Below, piece by piece: positions 25,715 through 33,530 of a DNA stretch of 64,000 nt. Position 1 is the stretch's first letter, and each line of letters opens with the position of its first letter. The stretch comes from Nocardia sp. NBC_00416. Its GTDB lineage: Bacteria; Actinomycetota; Actinomycetes; Mycobacteriales; Mycobacteriaceae. The stretch lies in NCBI RefSeq assembly GCF_036032445.1, contig NZ_CP107932.1:374501-438500 (forward strand), in the 5' to 3' direction. The position numbers and the translations under genes were made by a program. A model generated the notes under the pieces. It ran no database searches. It was not told the DNA's origin and saw only the letters and a program-made list of their open reading frames with translations.

Positions 25715-26745
25715 CTACTGGTACCCAGGCCGATATCGCCGCGGTCCAGATGATGATGGAACGCTTCGGTCTCACCGTCGCCGATATCGGTGCCGGATCG
25801 CCGGCCGAGACTACCCGTCTCACACCGACCTTCGCCGAGTTCATCCCGGTCGCGATCGACCGGATGCCCGCGGGCCGTACCCGTGAGCACTACTGCACGT
25901 ACTGGAACAAGATCCTGATTCAACCCGGCTGGGGTGAGCGGCGACTCGACGAACCCACCACCGCGGATCTGCAGGTGCTGTGTGAACAGATCCGGGCCGG
26001 TCGGGTGATCCGGCGTTCCGATCGCGGCGGCAATGAAGTCGTACGCCACGTCATCGACGCGCTGCGCAAGCTGTACAGGCAGGCCGAAGACAGCCGACTC
26101 ATCGACCCCCGCGACAACCCGGCCGCCCGCCTGACCAAACCCAAACGCACCCGCTCCAACCGCCGCGCCCTGCCGACCGACGTCCTGGCGCAGCTCGTCG
26201 AAGTCGCTGCCACCACCGGCAACGACCCCGAACTGGACAGCCTGATCCTGCGCCTACACACCGAAACCGCCTGCCGCCGCGCCGGGGCATTGGCCCTGCG
26301 GCCCCAGGATCTCGACCCGGTGCAATCGGTAATCCTCCTGCGGGAGAAAGGCGGAACCCAGCTGTGGCAGCCGATCTCACCGACCCTCATACAAGCCCTG
26401 TGCCGCCACGCCGAACAACGTGGTGCGCCCGCGTCCGGCCCGCTGCTGCGCGCGCGGAACGGCAACCCGATCACGCGCCGCCGCTACAACCACTTGTTCG
26501 AACGCCTCGGTAGACACCTCCCGTGGGTGTTCACCCACGGGATCTCGATCCACTGGCTGCGTCGTACCACAATTACCTGGGTCGAGCGCCACTACGGCAC
26601 CGCCGTGGCCCGGGAATTCGCCCGCCACAGCCAGGCAGGTGGGGGAGTCACCGGCATCTACACCACCGCCACTATCACCGAAGTCGCCCTCGCCGTCGCA
26701 CATCTCACCGGCGAACCTCACCCGCTGGCACCGGTGGCAGACTGA
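25711..26745 (+). CDS. Tyrosine recombinase (integrase)
   Basis: The 344-residue protein has an N-terminal SAM-like core-binding domain and a catalytic domain with all expected residues: Arg in TETACRRAGALALRPQDL, Lys in LLREKGGTQLW, HxxR as HWLRRT, the second His in ARHSQAGG, and Tyr in GIYTT. It cuts and rejoins DNA through the Tyr. Being within 600 bases of a tRNA-Leu and reading away from it, it is likely to have placed the element that starts here. I did not find a second copy of the tRNA 3' end, so the far border is unknown. Confidence 0.9.
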   Translation: MTTGTQADIAAVQMMMERFGLTVADIGAGSPAETTRLTPTFAEFIPVAIDRMPAGRTREHYCTYWNKILIQPGWGERRLDEPTTADLQVLCEQIRAGRVIRRSDRGGNEVVRHVIDALRKLYRQAEDSRLIDPRDNPAARLTKPKRTRSNRRALPTDVLAQLVEVAATTGNDPELDSLILRLHTETACRRAGALALRPQDLDPVQSVILLREKGGTQLWQPISPTLIQALCRHAEQRGAPASGPLLRARNGNPITRRRYNHLFERLGRHLPWVFTHGISIHWLRRTTITWVERHYGTAVAREFARHSQAGGGVTGIYTTATITEVALAVAHLTGEPHPLAPVAD

Positions 26746-27018
26746 CACCAGCCGAGGATGAAACCTATGCCGTGGTCAGCGGAAGTGCGCCCGGTCTTGC
26801 CGCTGATCTCGGCGTATCGGCTGCGAATAATTCTCCGGCACCTGCGTCCGGGTAGCTGTCGCAGTTTGTGTCCCCGGCGGGGCACGTCGAAGATGGGAAC
26901 GCGGGTGACCTGGGGATCTGCTCTGGTCGACTGATAGTTGAGGCGGATTACGTCCTGGGATGAGAGAAGATGCGGTGCGCCCGGTGCTGGCCGCGCACGC
27001 CCGCCAACGGCCCAGACC

Positions 27019-27228
27019 GCGTGGACCACCGAGTATTACGGGCTCGCCGTGGAGCAGATGCGCCGGGCCGGGCAGCGGATCGACGACGAGGTCATCGCCC
27101 ATATCTCCCCGGCGCGCAGCGCCAACATCAACTTCTTCGGCGCGATCGAGGTCGACATCGACGCCGAACTCGCCCAGCTCGGCCCGACCGGGTATCGGCC
27201 GCTGCGGGTGCGCGACACCTTGTTCTGA
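27019..27228 (+). pseudogene. tnpA: Tn3-family transposase, C-terminal remnant
   Basis: About 70 codons ending at TGA 27226-27228 read almost the same as the end of the transposase at 51561-54624 (WTTEYYGLAVEQMRRAGQRI, then SANINFFGAIEVDIDAELAQ). The Glu in GAIEVD is the last DDE residue. Everything upstream is gone and the preceding sequence is unrelated. With the mercury genes and the inverted-repeat copies at 29,508-29,594 it forms the remains of a Tn3-family transposon whose left part was deleted. Confidence 0.85.
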
Positions 27229-27251
27229 ACCATTTGTCCCCGTCCCGGGGG

Positions 27252-27283
27252 TTGCATCCTGTACCGGGGTACAGGCTTACCGT
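27252..27283 (+). promoter_or_regulatory. MerR-type promoter with palindromic operator
   Basis: TTGCAT (27252-27257) and TACCGT (27278-27283) are 20 bases apart, the long spacer used by MerR activators. The spacer holds the perfect dyad CCTGTACC GG GGTACAGG (27258-27275). The first codon of the operon lies seven bases further on, so the mRNA has a very short leader. Confidence 0.8.
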
Positions 27284-27289
27284 GGAATC

Positions 27290-27634
27290 ATGACGATGTC
27301 AGCAGCTCAGGGCGATTGGGTGCCTTCGGCCTGCACCCTGCCCACTGTGGAGCAGCCGATTCGGGTCGACGAGTTCGACGAGTTCTTCACCACCTGGGCG
27401 CGCACCATCGACCGGCCCGAGTCCGCGCGAGTGGAGATCACCGTGGATCCGGCCGCTGAAATCCTGGCCAGACAGCTCGCCGGGCGCGAGAGCAGCTGCT
27501 GCTCGTTTTTCACCTTCGACTTCACCACCACCGGCGAGGGGCTCGTGATGGGCGTCGGGATTCCGTCGGCCTACGTCGAGGTGCTCGACGCCTTCACCGC
27601 GCGCGCCCGGGCCGCGATCGAGGCGAGCAGATGA
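27290..27634 (+). CDS. Small Cys-containing protein of the mercury-type locus
   Basis: The 114-residue soluble protein starts at ATG 27290 (ATG 27296 is possible) and overlaps merR by 4 bases. It contains ACTLPTVEQPIRVDEFDEFF near the start and a double-cysteine segment ESSCCSFFTFDF in the middle. The conserved-looking CCSFF motif suggests metal-thiolate binding. I recall such genes next to MerR genes in actinobacteria but know no established function. It is the first gene after the MerR-type promoter. Confidence 0.6.
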   Translation: MTMSAAQGDWVPSACTLPTVEQPIRVDEFDEFFTTWARTIDRPESARVEITVDPAAEILARQLAGRESSCCSFFTFDFTTTGEGLVMGVGIPSAYVEVLDAFTARARAAIEASR

Positions 27635-28098
27635 GCGGGTTACGCACCAGCCAGCTGGCTGCGGCCGCCGGGGTCAACGCCCAGACCCTGCGCTACTACG
27701 AACGCCGCGGACTGCTCGCCGCGCCCGACCGCACCTTGGGCGGGCACCGGGTCTACCCGCAGGATTCTGTCACGGTGCTGCGGGTGATCAAGGCCGCCCA
27801 GCGGCTCGGGTTCACCCTCGAAGAGGTCGCCGACCTGCTCGAAGGCACCCGGGTGGGCTCGCGCCGACGCACGGATGCGGACCTGCGGGCACGGGTGAGC
27901 GCCAAGATCACCGAGGTCGACGCCAAACTCGCCGAGCTCACCGAGGTCCGCGACACCCTGCGCGCGGCGCTGGCGGCCGGATGTGAGGATCTGCTGGCCT
28001 GCAGCGAATCCTCGTCCTGTCCTGTCCCGTTCGACACCGCACCGGGCACCACCACCGGTGCCTCTGACACCCGTGAGGGAGGTCGTTGTGGCTGCTGA
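27631..28098 (+). CDS. MerR-family metal-responsive regulator
   Basis: The 155-residue protein has the MerR winged helix (RTSQLAAAAGVNAQTLRYYE, then GLLAAPDRTLGGHRVY) and a dimer helix. The C-terminal part carries Cys in CEDLLACSESSSCPVPF and ends in GGRCGC, so it should bind a thiophilic metal. The positions differ somewhat from Hg-MerR of proteobacteria. It would act on the promoter at 27252. It overlaps both the previous gene and the truncated gene that follows. Confidence 0.88.
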   Translation: MSGLRTSQLAAAAGVNAQTLRYYERRGLLAAPDRTLGGHRVYPQDSVTVLRVIKAAQRLGFTLEEVADLLEGTRVGSRRRTDADLRARVSAKITEVDAKLAELTEVRDTLRAALAAGCEDLLACSESSSCPVPFDTAPGTTTGASDTREGGRCGC

Positions 28099-28159
28099 GA
28101 CGCAGGGACGTCGCTGGTGGGCCTGGATCGGCGCCGGGGCGCTGCTGTGCGTGGGCGGT
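28088..28159 (+). pseudogene. MerT-like membrane protein, first 24 codons only
   Basis: A GTG at 28088, overlapping the end of merR, opens VAAETQGRRWWAWIGAGALLC and then homology stops. Small mercury-transport proteins begin this way, with Cys-Cys following the first hydrophobic segment; the break falls right at the first Cys. On the other side of the break (from 28160) the opposite strand holds the truncated end of a merB-like gene, so a deletion joined the two. Confidence 0.6.
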
Positions 28160-29001
28160 ATCCGCCGAAGGACCGGGCGCGTTCTGCCCGCCGACGAACA
28201 CGGCAACGGTCGCCGGAGTCGCGGTCAACTGCTGATCAGCAATGGTGATGGTGAGCGGCTGCCCGGTGTCGGGGGCCGTGGTCTCGATCGTGATGTCGGT
28301 GCCGAGCATGGCGGCGATGCCCAACGCGTCGATGGCGCACATCGCGTAGACGCTCGCGCCACCGTCGAGGTGGACTCGATGCGCGGTCGCCGTGGCCGAG
28401 AACGGGTACGCCGCGGCGATCGCCCCCGAGCTGTCGAGCTGGATCACGTCGGCCTCGTGGAGCCGGCCCAGCTGCTGCGCGACCGAGGCGTCCGCCCCGA
28501 GGGTGGTGGCGAGTTCGTCGGTGGTGGGTGCTCGACCGGTGGTAGCGAAGCCACGCAGGATCGCGTGGTGGAGGGCCTTTTCGGTCGCGTCGGCGGCTGG
28601 GCGCGGCCACGCCACGCGGTCAATGACTCGACGGCCGATTCCCCGGCCGGGTCCGCACAGCACGCCGGCGCCGGTTTGTCGGCATCCTCGGATACCGGTG
28701 TGGTGGAGGCCAATGCTTGCCGGAGCGCTGCGACCGAGGGTGCGCCCTCGATACCGCCGCTGGTGCGGTAGAGCCGACACGAAACACTGGCAGGTTGTCC
28801 GGGCACCGCGAACGGATCCCGGCCCTCGACCAGCAGAGTGGGTGAGCCGGTCATGCCGGCTTCGGCAGCCTGGTCGACGTCGTCGATGACTCGATGGACG
28901 AGATCGACCTCGATACCGGTTCCGGCGGTGGCCTGACGCAGGCGTTGTTCGAGCACGGCCGCATTCGGGCAATCGGTGACCTGCAAAATCTCCAGCTTCA
29001 C
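28160..29001 (-). pseudogene. merB: Thioredoxin-like/MerB fusion (organomercurial lyase), frameshifted and truncated
   Basis: GTG 29001 starts an N-terminal thioredoxin-fold segment (LEILQVTDCPNAAVLEQRL, GMTGSPTLLVEGRDPF). Near 28608 the frame is lost: LTAWRGRAQP continues in another frame as ADATEKALHHAILRGFATTG, which fits a single lost base. The MerB part then shows VYAMCAIDALGIAAMLGTD with the catalytic Cys and Asp (CxxD), and ends abruptly at GPSAD where the second Cys should follow. MerB cleaves carbon-mercury bonds; this copy cannot be functional. Confidence 0.8.
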
Positions 29002-29399
29002 GGGGTGTCCTCCTGGTGCAGGGCGGAAAGGATCGGGCACGAGCGCTGCCCGCGGGGGAACTCGCAGGTGTCTACCAGCTCACTGAGTGACTGCTGCATT
29101 CGCTGCAGAGCCGAGATCCGGTGCGCCAGTTGATGGATACGCGCCTTCGCCAGGGCGCGGGCGGTGTCGCAGTCCTCCGGACCGCCGTCGGCCAGATGCA
29201 GCAGGTCACCGATTTCCTCGAGGCTGAATCCGAGTTCTTGGGCGCGTTTGACGAACCGCACCACCGCGACCGCCTCGTCCGGATAACTGCGATAGCCCGC
29301 AGCCGATCGGGGCGGCCGCTCCAGCAGGCCGCGCCCTTCGTAGTACCGCAGGGTTTGCGTGTTCACGCCTGCCCGCGCGGCCAGCTCTCCGGTACGCAT
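28998..29399 (-). CDS. merR: MerR-type mercury regulator
   Basis: ATG 29399 gives 133 residues. The DNA-binding part is MRTGELAARAGVNTQTLRYY. The three cysteines expected for Hg(II) binding are present, one in PEDCDTARAL and two in VDTCEFPRGQRSCPIL. It overlaps the merB start by 4 bases (GTGA). The frame continues upstream for 27 codons through the promoter, which I exclude. The gene looks intact although its target merB is broken. Confidence 0.9.
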   Translation of the reverse strand: MRTGELAARAGVNTQTLRYYEGRGLLERPPRSAAGYRSYPDEAVAVVRFVKRAQELGFSLEEIGDLLHLADGGPEDCDTARALAKARIHQLAHRISALQRMQQSLSELVDTCEFPRGQRSCPILSALHQEDTP

Positions 29400-29405
29400 A
29401 CCCAC

Positions 29406-29437
29406 ATTCTCAACCCGGTACCCGACTACAGGGTCAA
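29406..29437 (-). promoter_or_regulatory. MerR-type mercury promoter
   Basis: On the minus strand TTGACC (29432-29437) is followed after about 20 bases by GAGAAT (29406-29411), with the partial dyad CTGTA / GTACCGG in the spacer. The long spacer fits activation by MerR. It lies just before the merR start codon. Confidence 0.65.
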
Positions 29438-29507
29438 CCCCCAGCTCCACATCGCAACCTGCCGCCAGCGCAGGTCGCATCTGCGATTCGTCAGCGCGCG
29501 CCTACGG

Positions 29508-29594
29508 CTATGCCAATTCGGTTCTTTCGGCGATTGGTACCGGGATCCGCTACGGGATATCCGCCCGATTTTCGGCGAATACTACGGCTACCCC
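29508..29594. repeat. Two adjacent Tn3-type terminal inverted-repeat copies (right end of mercury transposon)
   Basis: 29508-29548 is a degenerate copy of the 54683-54727 inverted repeat (shared ATGCC, TTTCGGCG, TACCGGGA). 29557-29594 is a second variant, ATATCCGCCCGATTTTCGGC and onward, ending TACGGCTACCCC. It is close to the copy at 54842-54878. Both read as right ends (terminal CCCC). They mark the outer border of the decayed mercury transposon. Confidence 0.75.
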
Positions 29595-29684
29595 GACTTG
29601 TGAGACTGGATGCTGACCGAGTGCAAGGGTGGCCGAGTCGGCTGAGTTCGGTACCCAAATCGGCTAGGGCCTGTGTCGAAGTAA

Positions 29685-29723
29685 CAGGTGGGGTGGCACC
29701 GCTATGCGGTGCCACCCCACCTG
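29685..29723. repeat. Perfect 18-bp-stem hairpin inside the left IS5 end
   Basis: Arms 29685-29702 and 29706-29723 are fully complementary around TAT. A hairpin of this stability close to the left end would stop outside transcription from entering the transposase gene or hide its mRNA. Confidence 0.9.
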
Positions 29724-29762
29724 CTGATTTCTGAAACATGTTGGCCGCGTTGGCAAATAGGC

Positions 29763-29821
29763 GAGGTCTCCGGTAAGTCGGTTGAACGACCAAGTAAAAC
29801 CGAAGACCGACCGGAGACCTC
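29763..29821. promoter_or_regulatory. 12-bp stem directly before the transposase start
   Basis: GAGGTCTCCGGT (29763-29774) pairs with ACCGGAGACCTC (29810-29821), ending at the base before ATG 29822. The same 12-base arms stand before the start of the second IS5 transposase (56079-56136). This suggests a conserved translation-limiting structure. Confidence 0.75.
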
Positions 29822-30724
29822 ATGGCCAGCGTAGCGGTGACGGGGCGCGCGGATCTGACCGATGCGCAATGGGCGCGGTTGCAGCCGCTGCTGCCCCGTA
29901 ACCAGAAGACGGGCCGTCCGCCCGTGTGGACGAAACGACAACTCATCAACGGAATCAGATGGCGCACCCGCGTCGGTTGCCCGTGGCGCGATATCCCAGC
30001 CCACTACGGATCCTGGTCGGCGATCTATGGGCTTTTCCGGCGATGGCAGCGAACCGGAGCTTGGGCAGTGATCCTGAAAACGCTGCAAGCCTGCGCCGAG
30101 GCCGCCGGTGCGATCAGATGGCAGATCAGCGTCGACTCCACGATCATGCGAGCCCATCAGCACGCGGCCGGGGCCCGCCGCGACCCCGACAATCAAGCTG
30201 AACCACCGAGCGGCCCCGGTGAGCGCGAACCCGGTGACCATGCCCTGGGCCGGTCACGAGGCGGATGGACAACAAAACTACATTTGACCTGCGAGGACCG
30301 TTGCCGGGTGATGAGCATGCTGCTCACCGGCGGCCAGGCCGGCGACAGTCCGCACTTCGCGGCGGTCCTCGACCGGATCCAGATCCCCGCATCCGGGAGC
30401 CGGGCCCGCCGACGACCGGATCGCGTACTGGCCGACAAGGCGTACTCCAGTCGCGGCAACCGCAACTGGCTGCGTCGGCGCGGGATCAAAGCCACGATCC
30501 CGGTGCCCGACGGTCAAGCCGGCCACCGCCGGGCCCGCGGTTCGGCCGGTGGACGACCACCGGCGTTCGATCCGGTGATCTACCGTGACCGCAACACCAT
30601 CGAACGCGGCATCAACCAGCTCAAACAACACCGTGCAGTCGCCACCCGATTCGACAAACTCGCCGTCCGCTACCTCGCAACCATCCACATCGCCGCGATC
30701 AACCAATGGCTCCGCCACCCATGA
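29822..30724 (+). CDS. IS5-family transposase
   Basis: The 300-residue DDE transposase is complete. It has the N-terminal DUF4096-like part (LTDAQWARLQPLLPRNQKTG, then GCPWRDIPAHYGSWSAIYG), the first Asp in ISVDSTIMRAHQH, the second Asp in [10 protein letters not shown] and Glu in [20 protein letters not shown]. It is related to the transposase at 55170-56078, perhaps two thirds identical by eye. Confidence 0.95.
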   Translation: MASVAVTGRADLTDAQWARLQPLLPRNQKTGRPPVWTKRQLINGIRWRTRVGCPWRDIPAHYGSWSAIYGLFRRWQRTGAWAVILKTLQACAEAAGAIRWQISVDSTIMRAHQHAAGARRDPDNQAEPPSGPGEREPGDHALGRSRGGWTTKLHLTCEDRCRVMSMLLTGGQAGDSPHFAAVLDRIQIPASGSRARRRPDRVLADKAYSSRGNRNWLRRRGIKATIPVPDGQAGHRRARGSAGGRPPAFDPVIYRDRNTIERGINQLKQHRAVATRFDKLAVRYLATIHIAAINQWLRHP

Positions 30725-30758
30725 GCAGTGGGCGGGCCGTCGGCCCGCCCACTGCTCA
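30722..30758. terminator. Perfect 17-bp-stem hairpin inside the right IS5 end
   Basis: Arms 30722-30738 and 30742-30758 pair fully around GTC, beginning at the stop codon of the transposase. It can serve as transposase terminator and as an insulator of the right end. Confidence 0.85.
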
Positions 30759-30977
30759 CCACTTCGACACACGCCCTAGTCTCAATTCGGGTGGCATTTC
30801 CTCATGCTTCGTCCGCTATCACGACACCGCGCCGCGATCCGCGCCACACCGCTGGCTGACCAACCTCCGCCGGGTGATCGCGCGATAGGCGGCTATGAGC
30901 GAGCACAGTTCCGTTCGCTGGATCTATCGCTGGTCGTACATCGAGCCGACGTGTGACCTGCGCCGGGTTTCCTTGTG

Positions 30978-31883
30978 TCAGAAGGTGACGACGACCTTAC
31001 CGCGGCGATCCCGCGCGGTAAAACGCTCATGGGCCCGCCGGATTTCGTGAATCCCGAAGGTAGAATCCACCCGGACGCGGAGGATTCCCTCATCGATATA
31101 TCCAGCCAGCTCGCGCAGTCGGACGCCATCCTCACACACCTGATTGACCGTGGTCCGCACCGAGCGCTCCGACAGATCCGGCACCGAACCGGCCTGCGTC
31201 GCAATCGAAGCGTATCGGCCGCCGTCGACCACGGCATCGGTGACGAAGGCACCGAAAGTGTCGAAGATGCTGTCGTAGCCGCGGTGCGGCAGCGCGGCGG
31301 GGTCGGTGGTGGCGAACTTCGCGCCGTGCGCAACAGCGAGATCGACGTGGGCATCGCGCGAGACCAACGCGTCGACGTGCACACCCCGGGCATGGGCCAC
31401 CTGCAGGGCCACATTCCCGACAGCGCCCCCCGCTCCTGTGACCAGCAGGCGCTCCCCGGCCGATACCGCCAGCCAATCCAATGTCTGCAGGGCCGTCAAA
31501 CCGACCAATGGCACGGCCGCAGCTTCGACAAGGCTGACTGTTGCCGGTGCGGGCGCCACCGCATCGACCGGCATGACTACCACATCGGCCCACGTTCCCC
31601 GGCCGGTCCCCAGCTGATGCGACATCCCGAATACCCGCTCACCGGGGCGTAACCCGCTCGTGCCGGGGTCGATGACGATACCGGCGATGTCCCACCCGAG
31701 CGTCATCGGGAACGGCGGCGTTCCTTCGCCGATGCCACCCTCGCGTGTCTTGTCGTCGACCGGGTTAATGCTGGTGGCGACGGTACGGATCGCGACCTCA
31801 CCGCCTGCCGCGACGACCTCGGGGACCTCTGCTATCCCTAGTGCCGCAAGATCGCCGAACCGATCGATCCGGATCGCGCGCAT
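30978..31883 (-). CDS. NADPH:quinone-type zinc-independent alcohol dehydrogenase family oxidoreductase
   Basis: The 301-residue protein belongs to the MDR family: an N-terminal GroES-like part (INPVDDKTREGGIGEG, TLGWDIAGIVIDPG) and the cofactor motif LLVTGAGGAVGNVALQVAHA at about residues 143-162. Zinc ligands of true alcohol dehydrogenases are absent, as in quinone oxidoreductases. It probably reduces enones or quinones with NADPH. ATG 31883 begins the family-typical MRAIRIDRFG. It is monocistronic and lies in the accessory region. Confidence 0.9.
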   Translation of the reverse strand: MRAIRIDRFGDLAALGIAEVPEVVAAGGEVAIRTVATSINPVDDKTREGGIGEGTPPFPMTLGWDIAGIVIDPGTSGLRPGERVFGMSHQLGTGRGTWADVVVMPVDAVAPAPATVSLVEAAAVPLVGLTALQTLDWLAVSAGERLLVTGAGGAVGNVALQVAHARGVHVDALVSRDAHVDLAVAHGAKFATTDPAALPHRGYDSIFDTFGAFVTDAVVDGGRYASIATQAGSVPDLSERSVRTTVNQVCEDGVRLRELAGYIDEGILRVRVDSTFGIHEIRRAHERFTARDRRGKVVVTF

Positions 31884-32228
31884 ACCCAACCTCCACAACT
31901 TGACGATCAACTGTGGCCGTCAACCCCGTGGGGTACTGGAATATTCCGTGCGAGCCGTCCACCGGCAATCCTGCGAGGTGCCGTCAGCGGGACGCTCAAT
32001 GCCACATAGTCGGCATGACAGTTCAGTCGGACCACCACGCTTCGAGCCGTTCGTCAGAAACAATACTGACGAACGGCCAAAGCAGAGGGCGGAGTTGCTT
32101 CGATCACCGCGCCAGCAGAGCATGCCAAACTGCGTGCACAGGATGTGGAATCTCAGAACCGTGGCGGATCTGCCAAGTCACCGACAATCATTCTGAGATT
32201 CCGACACGAGTTCTGAGACCCTACACAA
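31884..32228. other. Non-coding stretch, nothing recognised
   Basis: Reading frames here are short and of unlikely composition. The base composition is less GC-rich than around it. It probably contains the promoter of the oxidoreductase and debris. Confidence 0.4.
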
Positions 32229-32525
32229 TCATGCTGCCGTTGCGGCGAAACGGTCGAACTCGCCCTTCCGGACGCCGTCGCAGAACGCACCCCACTCGGC
32301 CGGGGTGTAGATCAGCACGACCGGATCGACTCGTAGCGATACCCGGCCGTCGCTGCGGTATTCGATCTCCGGGAGGTCTTTGCCGCCAGCTGTGGCGCCG
32401 TCCAGCACGAGCTGGAGGAAGTGGCTCCAGTGGCTGGCAGGGATCTCGATGATGGGCTGTTGGAGCTCCAGGCCCTGGTTGGCGGGGTTGGTCAGGAATT
32501 TGCTGTCATGGCCATGTCCGACCAC
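32229..32525 (-). CDS. DUF397-like small protein
   Basis: The 98-residue product ends with VVLIYTPAEWGAFCDGVRKG and a final FDRF, the pattern that closes DUF397 proteins. The usual DUF397 start (WRKSSxSG) is missing; the N-terminal half (IEIPASHWSHFLQLVLDG) differs. DUF397 genes usually accompany XRE regulators in actinobacteria and are often in conflict-system neighbourhoods; here no such regulator is adjacent. Its start overlaps the divergent GNAT gene by 12 bases. Confidence 0.6.
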   Translation of the reverse strand: MVGHGHDSKFLTNPANQGLELQQPIIEIPASHWSHFLQLVLDGATAGGKDLPEIEYRSDGRVSLRVDPVVLIYTPAEWGAFCDGVRKGEFDRFAATAA

Positions 32526-33011
32526 CTGATCGTGCGACCGCCGGGACCACGCGACGAAGAAGCCTTTCTCGAACTACGATCGGCGATCACTGAGGACGGC
32601 ACGGTCTTCGCCAAGGACTACCGGCCAGGTATGTTGTGGCCGGAGTACCTTCTCGTCCAGGACAATGCGCGCGCGGGCGTCGGCTTGGCACCGACCACGG
32701 TGCCTTACACCTTCCTGGTCGCCGACCTCGGTGGCGTGCTGGTGGGCAGCAGCGATATCCGCCACCATCTGACCGAGAAACTGACGCGGTGGGGTGGGCA
32801 CATCGGCTATGTCGTCGCTCCACGACATAGCAGGCGCGGGCACGGGACCGAGATCCTGCGCCAGACACTTCATCTGGCCAGTGATCTCGGCATCCGTCCC
32901 GCTCTGCTCACCTGTCGCGCCGACAATGCCGGATCGCGCGGGGTCATCCACGCATGTGGTGGTGTCGTGTCAGCCGAAACCGCTGACGGCATCTGCTCTT
33001 ATTGGATCTGA
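32514..33011 (+). CDS. GNAT-family N-acetyltransferase
   Basis: From ATG 32514 the protein has 165 residues, with MSDHLIVRPPGPRDEEAFLE at the start and a motif A of HIGYVVAPRHSRRGHGTEIL, where RRGHGTE is the acetyl-CoA phosphate-binding loop. CRADNAGSRGVIHACGG is the GNAT motif B. It resembles the RimJ/YkwB-type branch that acetylates small molecules or protein N-termini. The acceptor is unknown. ATG 32508 is an equally possible start. Confidence 0.88.
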   Translation: MSDHLIVRPPGPRDEEAFLELRSAITEDGTVFAKDYRPGMLWPEYLLVQDNARAGVGLAPTTVPYTFLVADLGGVLVGSSDIRHHLTEKLTRWGGHIGYVVAPRHSRRGHGTEILRQTLHLASDLGIRPALLTCRADNAGSRGVIHACGGVVSAETADGICSYWI

Positions 33012-33012
33012 C

Positions 33013-33312
33013 CGCGGGCGACTCCGCTGGGTCGGAAGATTAGACCAATATGGCGGTCTCGAAGAGGGGGTCCTACAGGTGTTGTCGGTAGCCCTCGGCG
33101 CCGGCGGAGTCGGTGCGCTACTCGCCTGCTCGATCTCGACCCGGCTCACCCAACGCCATTCCGACATCTCACTGATCGTCGAGGACCGCAGCGGCCACCG
33201 GGTCGAGTTCGACGCGCAACGAGTACGCGGTGTGCCGGAGCTGCTCGATAAGGTCGCCCAGATCCTGGACGAAGCGCAGCCGAGCCAGACGCCCGAAATC
33301 GACAATCCGTAG
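33013..33312 (+). pseudogene. EACC1-like effector-associated protein, N-terminally truncated
   Basis: The segment LQVLSVALGAGGVGALLACS, followed by a charged strand pair (SDISLIVEDRSGHRVEFDAQ), is the second half of effector-associated constant component 1, a small adaptor linked to STAND and protease effectors in actinobacterial conflict systems. The expected N-terminal half of about 40 residues is missing or replaced. A start at GTG 33079 would still give 77 residues. It lies 218 bases before the NACHT gene. Homology is recognised by eye only. Confidence 0.5.
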
Positions 33313-33530
33313 CTCGGGCCGGCTCCGAAGACACCGCTGACCTGATCGTTGCCCAGGGACCCACCATCGGACACATCAGCGGAGGTGAGGAGCGCATGAC
33401 CGACCGACACCAGGCTGGGATCCGGGCCACGCCACAACGTCTAATCCGTCTGCCAGTTGAGAATTTCGGTAACGGTGCGCCGAGATGTCGGTGGTGGCAG
33501 TCTATTTTGTGTGTCTGGTAAGTTGGGCTC

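Larger units (their letters stand above)
29664..30779 (+). mobile_element. IS5-family insertion sequence, copy 1
   Basis: The ends are CTAGGGCSTGTGTCGAAGT inverted repeats with a single mismatch (29664-29682 and 30761-30779), beginning with CTAG on both sides, as expected for IS5-type elements that duplicate a TA or CTAG target. It carries one intact transposase. Just inside each end sits a long perfect hairpin. Confidence 0.9.
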
